DNA of 64,000 bases from Methylobacterium planeticum (GCF_008806345.1 NZ_VZZJ01000007.1:171755-235754), one strand, 5' to 3'. Positions 9,201 to 18,631 are shown, counted from the first letter of the stretch. A program made the numbers and translations. The notes: generated by a model from the letters alone, not told the origin.

Positions 9201-10592
9201 ATGCAGCCGAACTGGATCGTCCTCTCCCTCACCCTCGCCTACATGGCGGCGATGGGGCTGATCAGCTTCTCGGCCCGGCGCTATGCCAAGAGCGCGGGAA
9301 GCTTCACCTCCGGCGGCACCCGCTACCCCGCCTTCCTGATCGGCTTCCTGCTGATGTCGGAGTTCATCGGCACGGCCACGAGCGTCGGCACCACGCAGAC
9401 GGCCTACAAGGTCGGCCTGTCGGCGGCCTGGAACGTCCTGGCCCTCGCCATCGGCTTCATGCTCTACGCCGTCCTCCTGGCGCCCCGCTTCAAGCAGCTC
9501 GGCGAGAACACCATCTCGGGGGCGCTGGCCAAGGCCTACGGCCGCCCGACCAAGCTCGCGACCTCGATCATCATGATCTTCGCGCTGCAGATCGTGGCGA
9601 TATCGACCTACGCGGGCGGTGGCACGATCCTGGCGGGCCTCCTCAACGTCGACCGGACCAGCGCCATCATCATCACGGGCGCCATCGCGACGCTCTACGT
9701 CAGCGTCGGCGGCATGCGCTCGGTGATCTACACCAACGTCCTGCACGCGCTCGTCAAGTATGTCGGCATCCTGACCGCCGTCGTCTTCGGGCTCTCCCAG
9801 ATCGGCGGCCTCGCGGCCCTGCAGGCGCGTCTGCCCGAGCGCATGTTCGCGGTGGATACGGTCGGATGGCCCCAGATCTTCGCCTGGCTCGTGGCCGGCA
9901 TCGGCGCGGTCTTCTCCACCCAATACGTGATCCAGGCGATCAACACCGTCGAGGACGGGCGCACCGCGCGGCAGGCGAGCTTCTACTGCGCTCTCCTGCT
10001 CGTCCCCTTCGGGATCTGCGCCGCCCTGGTCGGTGTCTGCGCGGCGGCGCTCCTGCCCGGGATCCCGGCGATCCAGGCCCTGCCGGGGCTGATCGCCCGG
10101 ATGGACGATCTCCTCGCCGCCGTCGTCGTGGCGGGGTTGGCCGGGTCCCTGTTCGGCACGATCTCGGCCCTCAGCATCGGTGCCGCGACGCTCCTGTACA
10201 AGGATTTCTATCTCTCGCGCCTCCGCACCGAGGAAGGGGCCTCGTCCCTGCGTTTCGTGCGCGTCGCCACGATCCTCGTCGGCCTGATCCCGATCCCCCT
10301 CGCGATCTTCGCCCCCGACATCCTGAAGGTGACGTTCCTGGCGAAATCCCTGCGGGCAACCCTCGCGGTGCTGGTCCTCTTCGCCTTCTACGCCCCGCGC
10401 TTCGGCAGCCCGCGCGCGGCGGTCGTCAGCATCCTGGCCTCCCTCGTCCTGACGATCGGCTGGTTCCTGGCCGGGGACCCGCTCGGGATCGACAACGCCT
10501 ACGTGGCGCTCGTCATCCCCCTCGTCGTGATGGCGTTCGCGCAAGCCCGGAAGAGCGCCGTGCCCCGGAGCGAGCCGGCGACGTCGCCCTGA
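9201..10592 (+). CDS. Sodium:solute symporter (SSS family)
   Basis: Inner-membrane secondary transporter, 463 aa, with about 13 hydrophobic helices. SSS features are visible: an N-terminal helix (IVLSLTLAYMAAMGLISF), the region FLLMSEFIGTATSVGTTQ, the family-typical GGMRSVIYTNVLHALV near residues 170-190, and a conserved VSVGG turn. The substrate is not determined by sequence; relatives move carboxylates, amino acids or urea with sodium. It is followed after 58 nt by an AraC regulator and then by the Mo-hydroxylase operon, so uptake of an aromatic or furan carboxylate is a reasonable inference. It ends in a short polar tail. Confidence 0.85.
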   Translation: MQPNWIVLSLTLAYMAAMGLISFSARRYAKSAGSFTSGGTRYPAFLIGFLLMSEFIGTATSVGTTQTAYKVGLSAAWNVLALAIGFMLYAVLLAPRFKQLGENTISGALAKAYGRPTKLATSIIMIFALQIVAISTYAGGGTILAGLLNVDRTSAIIITGAIATLYVSVGGMRSVIYTNVLHALVKYVGILTAVVFGLSQIGGLAALQARLPERMFAVDTVGWPQIFAWLVAGIGAVFSTQYVIQAINTVEDGRTARQASFYCALLLVPFGICAALVGVCAAALLPGIPAIQALPGLIARMDDLLAAVVVAGLAGSLFGTISALSIGAATLLYKDFYLSRLRTEEGASSLRFVRVATILVGLIPIPLAIFAPDILKVTFLAKSLRATLAVLVLFAFYAPRFGSPRAAVVSILASLVLTIGWFLAGDPLGIDNAYVALVIPLVVMAFAQARKSAVPRSEPATSP

Positions 10593-10650
10593 GCCGAGCC
10601 GGAGCACGGCCGGATCTGGCTGCGCCCCGGATGGCGTGTTAAAACCGCTG

Positions 10651-11508
10651 ATGTCCGAGGCTCTTGAGATCGCCCATGGCGCCTTCGGCCGTGTCGCTCT
10701 CCTCGACATGGACCGCGGCCTCGTCCGCCACGCCCATCCGCATTGCCACGTGCTGCTGAAGGTCGAGGGCGACGACACGCAGTTCCTCGTCGGCGACCGC
10801 GTGGTGGCGCTCACCGATGATCAGGCCGTCCTGATCAACGCCTGGGAGACCCACGCCTACCTGCACGATCCGCGGCGCGACAAGGCGATGATCCTCGCGC
10901 TCTACGTCGAGCCGGACTGGCTCGGCGCCTTCCGGCGCAACTGGGCGGCAAGCGCAGCACCCGGCTTCTTCGGCCAGCCCTTCGGCGGCGTGACGCCGGC
11001 GATCCGCAGGTTGGCCCACGATCTCGCCGCGGAGATGGTCTACGCACCGGATTCCTCCCACATCCAGGACGAATTGCTGTCCGGCCTGATGATCGCCGTG
11101 ATCGAGCGCTTCACGGCGTGGCGGGAGGCGAGCGAATCCCTGCGCGCCGCCGCCCGGCGCAATGCCGGCGACTGGCGCATCCGGCGTGCCGTCGCGCGGA
11201 TGCGGGCCGAGCCCGGCGCCGCCCTCGGGGCCGACGCGCTGGCGCGGGAGGCGGGCCTGTCTCGGGCGCAGTTCTACCGCCTGTTCGAGCAATCCACCGG
11301 CGCCCCGCCCCACGTCTTCCTCAACGCGATTCGGGTCGAGCAGGCCGTCGAGGCGATCATGCGCAGTGAGGAAAGCCTCGCGGAGATCGGCACGTGCCTC
11401 GGCTTCGCCGCGCCCGCGCACTTCTCGCGCTTCTTCCGCGACCATGTCAGCGTACCTCCGAGCGTCTTCCGCAGCATCGTCCGCCGAGGCGGCGAGCCCG
11501 CGATCTGA
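10651..11508 (+). CDS. AraC-family transcriptional regulator
   Basis: DNA-binding regulator of about 285 aa. The N-terminal half is an AraC cupin-type ligand domain (VRHAHPHCHVLLKVEG near residues 22-37). The C-terminal ~100 residues hold two helix-turn-helix units: ADALAREAGLSRAQFYRLFE and the second with SLAEIGTCLGFAAPAHFSRF, followed by the usual basic end. ATG 10651 is chosen; an in-frame GTG at 10636 adds five residues. It sits between the symporter and the furoyl-CoA dehydrogenase genes, so it probably controls one or both. The known hmf clusters include an AraC-type regulator, which fits. Confidence 0.88.
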   Translation: MSEALEIAHGAFGRVALLDMDRGLVRHAHPHCHVLLKVEGDDTQFLVGDRVVALTDDQAVLINAWETHAYLHDPRRDKAMILALYVEPDWLGAFRRNWAASAAPGFFGQPFGGVTPAIRRLAHDLAAEMVYAPDSSHIQDELLSGLMIAVIERFTAWREASESLRAAARRNAGDWRIRRAVARMRAEPGAALGADALAREAGLSRAQFYRLFEQSTGAPPHVFLNAIRVEQAVEAIMRSEESLAEIGTCLGFAAPAHFSRFFRDHVSVPPSVFRSIVRRGGEPAI

Positions 11509-11669
11509 CGGGCTGTCCTGCCGCTGATACGGTTGTTCTCCGCGCGGCGGCCCCCGCAAAATGAGACGTTTCGGTAAGTCGCGAGACGCGGCGGCATCGT
11601 CGCGCCCTCACCGAGCCGCCATCCTCCTCCCAGCACCGAACCCGCGAGAGGTCCGGCGGAGGAAGCGCA

Positions 11670-14645
11670 TTGGGCATCGAGAACACGACGTTCGTCGGAC
11701 GATCGGTGGAGCGCGTCGAGGACGCCGCGCTGCTCTCGGGGTTCGGCCGCTATATCGACGATCTCGGCACCCGGCCGGGCACGCTGCACGCGGCGATCCT
11801 GCGCTCGCCCCACGCCCACGCGGACATCGTCGGCATCGAGACCGCGGCGGCGCGGGCGCTGCCCGGCATCGTCGCCGTCGTCACGGGCCGCGACCTCCTC
11901 GACGTCACCGCCGGCCTCGTCCCGGCCGTTCGAGCCGCCGTCGATGCCCGCGCCATCGCGGTCGACCGGGTGCGCTATGTCGGCGAGCCGGTCGCGATCG
12001 TGGTGGCGCGCGACCGCTACCTCGCGGAGGACGGCTGCGACCTGATCGAGCCGCAATATCGGGTGCGCCCGGCCGTGGTCGACCCCGTCGCGGCACTCGC
12101 CCCCGACAGCGCGGTCCTGCACGAGGGCGTCGGCTCGAACCTCGTGAGCGACCGGAGTTTCCGCTACGGCGACCCCGGGACGGCCTTTGCCCAGAGCCCG
12201 CACAGCCTGTCCGTGACGGTGCGCTATCCGCGCAATACCGGCGCGCCGATGGAGACCTACGGGGTCGTCGCCGCCTACGATCCGACGGACGATTCCTACG
12301 ACGTCCTGGCGAACTTCCAGGGGCCGTTCAGCATCCACGCGGTGGTGGCGCGCGCGCTCAAGGTGCCGGGAAACCGCCTGCGCCTGCGCACGCCGCCCGA
12401 TTCCGGCGGCAGCTTCGGGGTGAAGCAGGGCGTCGCCCCCTACGCGGTCCTGATCGCCGCGACGGCCCGCCTCGTCGGCCAGCCGGTGAAGTGGATCGAG
12501 GACCGGCTGGAGCACCTCTCGGCGTCCGTCTCCGCGACGAACCGGGTCACCATCCTGAAGGCCGCCTTCGACCCGGATGGGCGCGTCAGCGCCCTTGACT
12601 GGGATCAGGTCGAGGATTGCGGGGCGTATCTGCGCGCGCCCGAGCCCGCCACCCTCTACCGGATGCACGGCAACCTCACCGGCGCCTACGCGATCCGCAA
12701 CGTCGCCGTGCGCAATCGCGTCGTGCTCACGAACAAGACCCCGACCGGCCTCGTGCGCGGCTTCGGCGGACCGCAGGTCTACTATCCCCTCGAACGGCTG
12801 ATGCAGCGCATCGCCCACACCCTCGGCCTCGATCCCTTCGCGGTGATCCGCCGGAACCTGATCCCGGCCGACGCCTTCCCGTACCGCACCGCGACCGGAG
12901 CCCTCTACGATTCCGGCGATTACCAGCGCGCCCTCGACGAGGCGGCCCGCGACGGGGGGCTCGACGAGCTCAAACGGCGGCGCGAGGCGGCGCGAGCCGA
13001 GGGACGCCTCTACGGCATCGGCCTGACGGCGGCGGTGGAGCCGAGCGTCTCCAACATGGGCTACATCACCACGGTGCTGACCGCGGCCGAGCGCGCCAAG
13101 GCCGGCCCGAAGAACGGCGCGCAATCGACCGCCACCATCACCCTCGACCCGGTCGGCTCGGTGACCGTGCAGGTCGCGTCTGTGCCCCAGGGGCAGGGCC
13201 ACCGCACCGTCCTGGCCCAGGTGGTGGCCGACGTCCTCGGCATTCCGATGAGCCAAGTCCGGGTCACGACCGACCTGGACACGGCCAAGGACGCGTGGTC
13301 GATCGCCTCGGGCAATTACTCGAGCCGCTTCGCCGCCGCGGTGGCGGGCGTCGCGCATCTGGCCGCCACGCGGCTGCGCGACAAGCTTGCGCGGATCGCG
13401 GCGGCGCAGCTGAACCTGCGGCCCGAGGATCTCGTCTTCACGGACGGGCGCATCGCCTCGCGCACGAACCCCGATGCCGGCCTGCCCTTCGGGCGCGTGG
13501 CCGCCACCAGCCACTGGTCGCCGGGGCTCGTGCCCGAGGATGTCGGCTCGGCCATCCGCGAGACGGTGTTCTGGACGCCCCCGGAACTGACGGCGCCGGA
13601 CGCGGAGGATCGCGTCAATTCCTCCCTCTGCCATGGCTTCATCTTCGATCTCTGCGGCGTCGAGGTCGACCGGGTCACCGGCAAGATCGGGATCGATCGC
13701 TACGTCACGATGCACGATTGCGGGCGCGTGCTGCATCCGGGGATGGTCGAGGGGCAGGTGCGCGGCGGCTTCGCGCAGGCGCTCGGCGCCGCCGTCTACG
13801 AGGAACTCGCCTACGGCGACGACGGCGCCTTCCTGTCCGGCACCTTCGCGGATTACCTGCTGCCCACCGCCACCGAGGTGCCGGACCTCCGGATCCTGCA
13901 CGTCGAGAGTCCCTCGCCCTTCACGCCCCTCGGCGCCAAGGGTGTGGGCGAGGGCAATTGCATGTCGACCCCGGTCTGCCTCGCCAACGCGGTGGCGGAT
14001 GCCCTCGGCCTCGACGCGATCGACCTGCCCCTGACGCCCGCCAAGCTCGCCGGCCTCGCGGCGACCGGGGACGAGCCCGCGCCCCCCGCCGGGCACGCCG
14101 CCCCGAAGCCGTCGGCCAAGCCCGGCGACCGCACCCTGCGCGGCGAGGGCACGGCCGCCGTCACCGCACCGCCCGAGGCGGTCTGGGCGATGCTCCTCGA
14201 TGCGGACGTTCTGGCCTCCGTCATCCCCGGGTCGCACGGGGTGCGGAAGCTCTCGGACACCCATTTCCAGGCCGATGTCAGCCTCGGGGTCGGCCCGGTG
14301 AAGGGCCGCTACAAGGCCGACGTGACCCTGTCCGACCTCGACGCGCCGCGGGCGGCGACGCTGACCGGCACCGTCACGGGTGGCCTCGGCAGCGGCGGCG
14401 GCTCCGGCCGCATCACCCTGGAACCCGACGGCGCGGGCGGCACCCGGGTCTCCTACGTCTACGAGGCGGCCGTCGGCGGCAAGGTCGCGGCGGTCGGAGG
14501 GCGCCTCCTCGACGGCGCCGCGCGCGTGATCATCGGCGGGTTCTTCGCGGCCCTCGCCCGCCGGGCCGGCGGGTCGTCCGGCCGCGTCCCGCGACTTCCG
14601 GGCTTCCTGCGCCGGCTGCTCGCGCGCCTCGGCGTTCCGGCATGA
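11670..14645 (+). CDS. hmfA: Molybdenum hydroxylase large subunit fused to CoxG domain; probable 2-furoyl-CoA dehydrogenase HmfA
   Basis: Xanthine-oxidase-family molybdopterin subunit, 991 aa, starting at TTG 11670 behind GGCGGAGGAAG. It opens with FVGRSVERVEDAALLSGFG, has the Mo-cofactor segments LVRGFGGPQ and PQGQGHRTVLAQ, and carries the catalytic glutamate in GAKGVGEG (Glu about 761). The CO-dehydrogenase loop (AYRCSFR) is absent, so this is not a CO dehydrogenase. Residues ~818-960 form an added SRPBCC/CoxG-like domain (VTAPPEAVWAMLLDAD, SLGVGPVKGRYKADV), usually a separate protein. With the ligase and thioesterase downstream and the UbiD/UbiX pair, the best reading is hydroxylation of 2-furoyl-CoA at C5 in the hmf pathway. 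The substrate is inferred from cluster composition. Confidence 0.85.
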   Translation: MGIENTTFVGRSVERVEDAALLSGFGRYIDDLGTRPGTLHAAILRSPHAHADIVGIETAAARALPGIVAVVTGRDLLDVTAGLVPAVRAAVDARAIAVDRVRYVGEPVAIVVARDRYLAEDGCDLIEPQYRVRPAVVDPVAALAPDSAVLHEGVGSNLVSDRSFRYGDPGTAFAQSPHSLSVTVRYPRNTGAPMETYGVVAAYDPTDDSYDVLANFQGPFSIHAVVARALKVPGNRLRLRTPPDSGGSFGVKQGVAPYAVLIAATARLVGQPVKWIEDRLEHLSASVSATNRVTILKAAFDPDGRVSALDWDQVEDCGAYLRAPEPATLYRMHGNLTGAYAIRNVAVRNRVVLTNKTPTGLVRGFGGPQVYYPLERLMQRIAHTLGLDPFAVIRRNLIPADAFPYRTATGALYDSGDYQRALDEAARDGGLDELKRRREAARAEGRLYGIGLTAAVEPSVSNMGYITTVLTAAERAKAGPKNGAQSTATITLDPVGSVTVQVASVPQGQGHRTVLAQVVADVLGIPMSQVRVTTDLDTAKDAWSIASGNYSSRFAAAVAGVAHLAATRLRDKLARIAAAQLNLRPEDLVFTDGRIASRTNPDAGLPFGRVAATSHWSPGLVPEDVGSAIRETVFWTPPELTAPDAEDRVNSSLCHGFIFDLCGVEVDRVTGKIGIDRYVTMHDCGRVLHPGMVEGQVRGGFAQALGAAVYEELAYGDDGAFLSGTFADYLLPTATEVPDLRILHVESPSPFTPLGAKGVGEGNCMSTPVCLANAVADALGLDAIDLPLTPAKLAGLAATGDEPAPPAGHAAPKPSAKPGDRTLRGEGTAAVTAPPEAVWAMLLDADVLASVIPGSHGVRKLSDTHFQADVSLGVGPVKGRYKADVTLSDLDAPRAATLTGTVTGGLGSGGGSGRITLEPDGAGGTRVSYVYEAAVGGKVAAVGGRLLDGAARVIIGGFFAALARRAGGSSGRVPRLPGFLRRLLARLGVPA

Positions 14646-15505
14646 AGCCCGCCCCGTTCGGCTATGTTCGCGCCGGATCCCTGGACGAGGCCCTCGACGC
14701 GCTGCGCCAGCACGGGCCCGAGGCCCGCATCGTCGCGGGCGGCCAGTCCCTGATGCCGATGCTCAACATGCGGCTGACCAAGCCCGCCATGCTCGTCGAC
14801 GTGATGCGCATCGCCGCCCTCCAGGAACCCCGCCTCGAGAAGGGCGCCCTCGTCGTCCCCGCCGGCGTGCGGCAGGCGATCCTGCTGGAGCGGCCGCGAC
14901 TCGCCGACGACCTGCCGCTCCTGGCCGCCGCCCTGCCGTGGGTCGGGCATCTCCAGACCCGGGCGCGCGGCACGCTCTGCGGCTCCGTCGCCCATGCCGA
15001 CCCGAGCGCCGAGATCCCCCTCTGCCTCGTGGCGCTCGAGGGCGAGGTGCGCCTGCGCAGCCGCCGGAAGGCCCGCCGCGTCGCCGCGGAGGCCTTCTTC
15101 ACCGGCATGATGGTGACCGAGAAGGCCGACGACGAGATGATCGAGGCCATCGCGTATCCCCTGCGCCGACGCGACACCGGCTACGCCTTCGCGGAGGTCG
15201 GGCGCCGGCACGGCGACTTCGCGATCGTCGCCTGCGCGGCCGTGGTCGACGGCACGCGCATGCGGCTCGCGATCGGCGGCGTCGCGGACCGGCCCACCGC
15301 CCGCGACTTTCCCCGTCTCGACGGGTCGGCCCTCGACGACGCCCTCAACGCCTTCGCGTGGGACCTCGCCGCGGGCGACGATCTCCACGCCACCGCCCGC
15401 TACCGCCGCGACCTCGTGCGCAGCCTCGGGCGCCGCGTGCTGGAGGACGCCGCCAGGGTGGCGAAGGGTGAGACCGACCGGGAGGACCCGCCATGCCGCA
15501 GCTAG
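14642..15505 (+). CDS. hmfB: FAD-binding medium subunit of Mo hydroxylase (HmfB)
   Basis: CoxM-type flavoprotein subunit, 287 aa, passing electrons between the iron-sulfur subunit and the acceptor. It shows the FAD_binding_5 motifs ARIVAGGQSLMPMLNMRL (about residues 30-47) and TLCGSVAHADPSAEIP (about 112-127), and a C-terminal CO_deh_flav domain with GRRHGDFAIV. There is no extra iron-sulfur loop of the 4-hydroxybenzoyl-CoA reductase type. It overlaps the large subunit by 4 nt (ATGA) and the small subunit by 13 nt, so the three are made together. The furoyl-CoA role follows the large subunit. Confidence 0.87.
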   Translation: MKPAPFGYVRAGSLDEALDALRQHGPEARIVAGGQSLMPMLNMRLTKPAMLVDVMRIAALQEPRLEKGALVVPAGVRQAILLERPRLADDLPLLAAALPWVGHLQTRARGTLCGSVAHADPSAEIPLCLVALEGEVRLRSRRKARRVAAEAFFTGMMVTEKADDEMIEAIAYPLRRRDTGYAFAEVGRRHGDFAIVACAAVVDGTRMRLAIGGVADRPTARDFPRLDGSALDDALNAFAWDLAAGDDLHATARYRRDLVRSLGRRVLEDAARVAKGETDREDPPCRS

Positions 15506-16026
15506 ACGCGAAGGGACGCCACATGGTCGCCTTCACCCTCAACGGACGCCCGGCCACGGTCGAGGTCGAGACCCGCACCCTGCTGACGGACGCGCTCCGC
15601 CACGGCCTCGGCGCCACGGGCACGCATGTCGGCTGCGAGCACGGCGTCTGCGGGGCCTGCACGATCTCCATCGACGGCGTGCCGGCCCGCGCCTGCCTGA
15701 CGCTGGCGGTCGGCATCGAGGGCTGCGCGATCCGCACCGTCGAGGGCCTGGCGCCGGAGCCCGGCCGGCTCGGGATCCTCCAGGCGGCGTTCCGGCGCCG
15801 CCACGCCCTGCAATGCGGGTTCTGCACCGCCGGCATCCTGATGTCTCTCGACGCCTATCTCGCCCGCCGGCCGAGCCCGTCGCGCCGGGAGATCACCGAG
15901 GTCATCGGCGGCCATCTCTGCCGCTGCACCGGCTACGCGCCGATCATCGAGGCCGCGCTGGAGGCGGCCGCGGAACTGCGGGGCGAGGGCCCGGCCCCGG
16001 CCCCTTGGGAGAACGCCCATGCTTGA
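15493..16026 (+). CDS. hmfC: [2Fe-2S] small subunit of Mo hydroxylase (HmfC)
   Basis: CoxS-type electron transfer subunit, 177 aa. The N-terminal plant-type ferredoxin cluster ligands are in HVGCEHGVCGACTISIDG and the following RAC; the second [2Fe-2S] cluster lies in the helical domain with LQCGFCTAGILMS and HLCRCTGYAPIIEAA. Start 15493 is used; an internal ATG at 15523 also fits and would remove ten poorly conserved residues. The end overlaps the ligase gene by 8 nt. It completes the trimeric hydroxylase, giving the order large, medium, small. Confidence 0.9.
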   Translation: MPQLDAKGRHMVAFTLNGRPATVEVETRTLLTDALRHGLGATGTHVGCEHGVCGACTISIDGVPARACLTLAVGIEGCAIRTVEGLAPEPGRLGILQAAFRRRHALQCGFCTAGILMSLDAYLARRPSPSRREITEVIGGHLCRCTGYAPIIEAALEAAAELRGEGPAPAPWENAHA

Positions 16027-17578
16027 TCTCGGAACCAGCTTCCTGGCGAGCGTCTCGCGCGACCCGCGGGCGCCGGCCATCGTCGACGGCGACACCCGCC
16101 TGACCTACGCCGAATGGTTCGCGGTGATCTCCGCGACCGTCGCGGGCCTCGACCGGCTCGGGCTCAGGCCCGGCGACCATCTCGTCACCGTCCTGCAGAA
16201 CCGGTACGAGGCCGCGACCCTGCACTGGGCCTGCCAGTTCGCCGGGATCGTGATCACGCCGATCAACTGGCGGGCGAAGCCCGACGAGATCGACTTCGCG
16301 GTCGCGGACGCGGAGGCCCGCGCGATCGCCTACGAGCCGGTCTCGTCCGAGAGCCTGCGGGCGAGCGAGGGCCCGGGCCGGATCCCCCGCATCGCGGTCG
16401 GCATGGCCGCCGGCCCCGGCGAGACGGCGTTCCGCGACCTCGCCGCCGGGGACGCCGACCCGGCGAAGCCGCGCGCCGACGCGGAGGCGATCTCGCTGAT
16501 GCTCTACACCTCGGGCACCACCGCCAAGCCCAAGGGCGTGCCGCGGCGTCACCGGACGGAACGGGCGGCGGCGCTCGCCCACGTGGCGCAGAATCTCTAC
16601 GGACGCGCCGAGCGGACCCTCGGGGTCATGCCGCTCTATCACACGATGGGGGTGCGCTCGCTCCTGGCCATGTCGCTGATCGGCGGCACCTTCGTCTGTC
16701 TGCCGCGCTTCGACGTCGCCGGTGCCCTGCGGCTGATCGCGTCCGAACGCATCACCAACCTCTACCTCGTGCCCACCCTGTACCACGACCTCGTCCACCA
16801 TCCGGATTTCCCGACCACCGAGACCGGCTCCGTGCGCAAGCTCGGATTTGCCGGGGCGCCGATGACCGACGGGTTGCTGGCCCGCCTCACCGAGGCGTTC
16901 CGGCCGGACCTGTTCGTCAACCATTACGGCTCGTCGGAGGTCTACACCTTCACGGTCAACCACGAGGCCGCGGTCAAGCCCGGCTCGGCCGGCCGGGCCG
17001 GCCTCAACACCATGGTGCGCATCGTGCCTCTCACGGGCGCCCCGAACGCGACCGCCGCCCCCGGCGAGGAGGGCGAGATCGCCGTCATCGCGAGCGGCGA
17101 CGAGGCCTTCGAGGGTTACTGGCGCCGCCCCGAGGCGACCGCCAAGGCCTTTCGCGATGGCTGGTACTTCACCGGCGACACCGGCTTTGCCGACGCCGAT
17201 GGCGACGTCTTCGTCACCGGCCGGGTCGACGACATGATCATCACCGGCGGCGAGAACGTCTCGCCGGTGGAGATCGAGAGCCGGCTCTCGCTGCATCCCG
17301 CCGTTTCCGAGGTCGCCGTGGTCGGCCTGCCCGACGAGCGCTGGGGCCGGATCGTCGCGGCCTTCGTCAAGCGGCGCGGCGGCGTCGACGCGGCGGCCCT
17401 CGACGCCCATTGCCGGGAGGGTGGCCTGCCGAGCCACAAGCTCCCGCGCCGCTACGTCTTCGTCGACGAGATCCCGAAATCCCCGGTCGGCAAGCTGCTG
17501 CGCCGCCAGCTCGTGGCCGGCGCGTACATCCCCGAGGGCGGGGCCGAGCCCCCCTCCGAAGGGCATGCCGCGGCCTGA
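16019..17578 (+). CDS. hmfD: AMP-forming acyl-CoA ligase, probable 2-furoyl-CoA synthetase HmfD
   Basis: Adenylate-forming enzyme of the ANL superfamily, 519 aa. The phosphate-binding loop is LYTSGTTAKPKGVPRRH (about residues 162-178); NHYGSSEVYTF is the A5 region; DGWYFTGDTGFADADGD and GRVDDMIITGGENVSPVEIE are the hinge motifs; KSPVGKLLRRQL carries the C-terminal catalytic lysine. It should activate a carboxylic acid with ATP and CoA. Lying directly downstream of the Mo-hydroxylase subunits and overlapping hmfC by 8 nt, it most likely makes 2-furoyl-CoA, the hydroxylase substrate. The general class is firm, and the acid is inferred; benzoate-like acids are the alternative. Confidence 0.86.
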   Translation: MLDLGTSFLASVSRDPRAPAIVDGDTRLTYAEWFAVISATVAGLDRLGLRPGDHLVTVLQNRYEAATLHWACQFAGIVITPINWRAKPDEIDFAVADAEARAIAYEPVSSESLRASEGPGRIPRIAVGMAAGPGETAFRDLAAGDADPAKPRADAEAISLMLYTSGTTAKPKGVPRRHRTERAAALAHVAQNLYGRAERTLGVMPLYHTMGVRSLLAMSLIGGTFVCLPRFDVAGALRLIASERITNLYLVPTLYHDLVHHPDFPTTETGSVRKLGFAGAPMTDGLLARLTEAFRPDLFVNHYGSSEVYTFTVNHEAAVKPGSAGRAGLNTMVRIVPLTGAPNATAAPGEEGEIAVIASGDEAFEGYWRRPEATAKAFRDGWYFTGDTGFADADGDVFVTGRVDDMIITGGENVSPVEIESRLSLHPAVSEVAVVGLPDERWGRIVAAFVKRRGGVDAAALDAHCREGGLPSHKLPRRYVFVDEIPKSPVGKLLRRQLVAGAYIPEGGAEPPSEGHAAA

Positions 17579-17644
17579 GCGGGACACCTTGCGAATTCCG
17601 ACCCCTCACCGTCCTCCGACACCCTCGAACGAGAGCCCGAGTCC

Positions 17645-18451
17645 ATGACGACAGATCCCCAGACCACCGATCCGCGCCTGACGAACCTCGACGGCTTCCG
17701 GGTCGAGATCGACGCGGAGCGCGCGCGCGCCGACGTGATCCTCGCCCGTCCGCCCATGAACGTGATCGCGATGCCCCAGCGCGACGAGATCCGGAAGGTG
17801 TTCGAGGCCCTCGACGAGGATGCGCGCGTGCGCGTCATCGTGCTGCGCGCGGAGGGCGAGCACTTCTCCTCGGGCGGCTACATCAAGGGGTTCCTCGAGG
17901 CCTCGCCCGAGCACGTCTCGAAGCTCGCCTGGAACATCGCCGCCCCGGCCCGATGCTCCAAGCCCGTGATCGCGGCGAACCGCGGCTACACCTTCGGGGT
18001 CGGCTTCGAGATCTCGCTCGCCTGCGACTTCCGCATCGTCTCCGAGACCTGCCGCTACGCGCTTCCCGAGCAGAAGCTCGGCCAGATTCCCGGCTCCGGA
18101 GGCTCGGCCCGGCTCCAGAAGATCGTCGGCATCACCCGCACCAAGGACATCGTGATGCGCTCCAAGCGCATCCCCGGGCGTCAGGCCCTCGATTGGGGCA
18201 TCGCCACCGAATGCGTGCCCGATGCCGAGCTCGAAGCCGCGGTCGATGCCCTCGTCGAGGAGCTGCGGGCCTTCTCCCCCATCGCCCAGCGCACCGCCAA
18301 GAAGCTCCTCAACGACACCGAGGATGCGAGCCTGTCGATCGCGATCGAGCTCGAGGGCCATTGTTACAGCCGGCTGCGCCAGGCGGACGATTTCCGCGAG
18401 GGCGTCGAGGCCTTCCACGAGAAGCGGGCCCCGCGCTTCACAGGATCGTAG
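17645..18451 (+). CDS. hmfE: Enoyl-CoA hydratase/isomerase family; probable 2-oxoglutaroyl-CoA hydrolase HmfE
   Basis: Crotonase-fold protein, 268 aa. The first oxyanion-hole segment is EGEHFSSGGYIKGFLE (about residues 75-90) and the second is around GYTFGVGFEISLACDFRI. A further conserved loop reads LPEQKLGQIPGSGGSARL. In the hmf pathway a member of this family hydrolyses 2-oxoglutaroyl-CoA to 2-oxoglutarate and CoA after ring opening. The gene order ligase then crotonase matches that pathway. A start at 17645 follows GAACGAGAGC, a moderate binding site. If the furan reading is wrong, it would be an ordinary enoyl-CoA hydratase of unknown substrate. Confidence 0.82.
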   Translation: MTTDPQTTDPRLTNLDGFRVEIDAERARADVILARPPMNVIAMPQRDEIRKVFEALDEDARVRVIVLRAEGEHFSSGGYIKGFLEASPEHVSKLAWNIAAPARCSKPVIAANRGYTFGVGFEISLACDFRIVSETCRYALPEQKLGQIPGSGGSARLQKIVGITRTKDIVMRSKRIPGRQALDWGIATECVPDAELEAAVDALVEELRAFSPIAQRTAKKLLNDTEDASLSIAIELEGHCYSRLRQADDFREGVEAFHEKRAPRFTGS

Positions 18452-18631
18452 GCGCGACGGACCGGGAGCGGCCGCCGCGCGTGGACGCCCCCGGCCGGTC
18501 GAGCCGCCAGAGCCATCCCGCATCGGCGGGCAATCAGGGTGCGCGGCCGGACAGGCCCCCCGGAGCCGGCAGCAAGACCGGCCGAAATCCACGCCCGATG
18601 CGGTCACGGCCGCGCCCGAGGGAGGAAACGC

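Noticed and set aside
11274..14264. Open frame of ~1000 codons on the minus strand opposite the Mo-hydroxylase
   Set aside because: No protein-like features; antisense to a gene with strong family motifs and overlap-coupled neighbours.
11670..16026. Carbon monoxide dehydrogenase (coxMSL) reading of the Mo-hydroxylase
   Set aside because: The large subunit lacks the CO-specific AYRCSFR loop, the order is large-medium-small, and a CoA ligase and crotonase follow.
11670..18451. 4-hydroxybenzoyl-CoA reductase or benzoate pathway reading
   Set aside because: The flavin subunit lacks the extra iron-sulfur loop of that reductase, and the crotonase/UbiD/UbiX set matches the furan pathway better.
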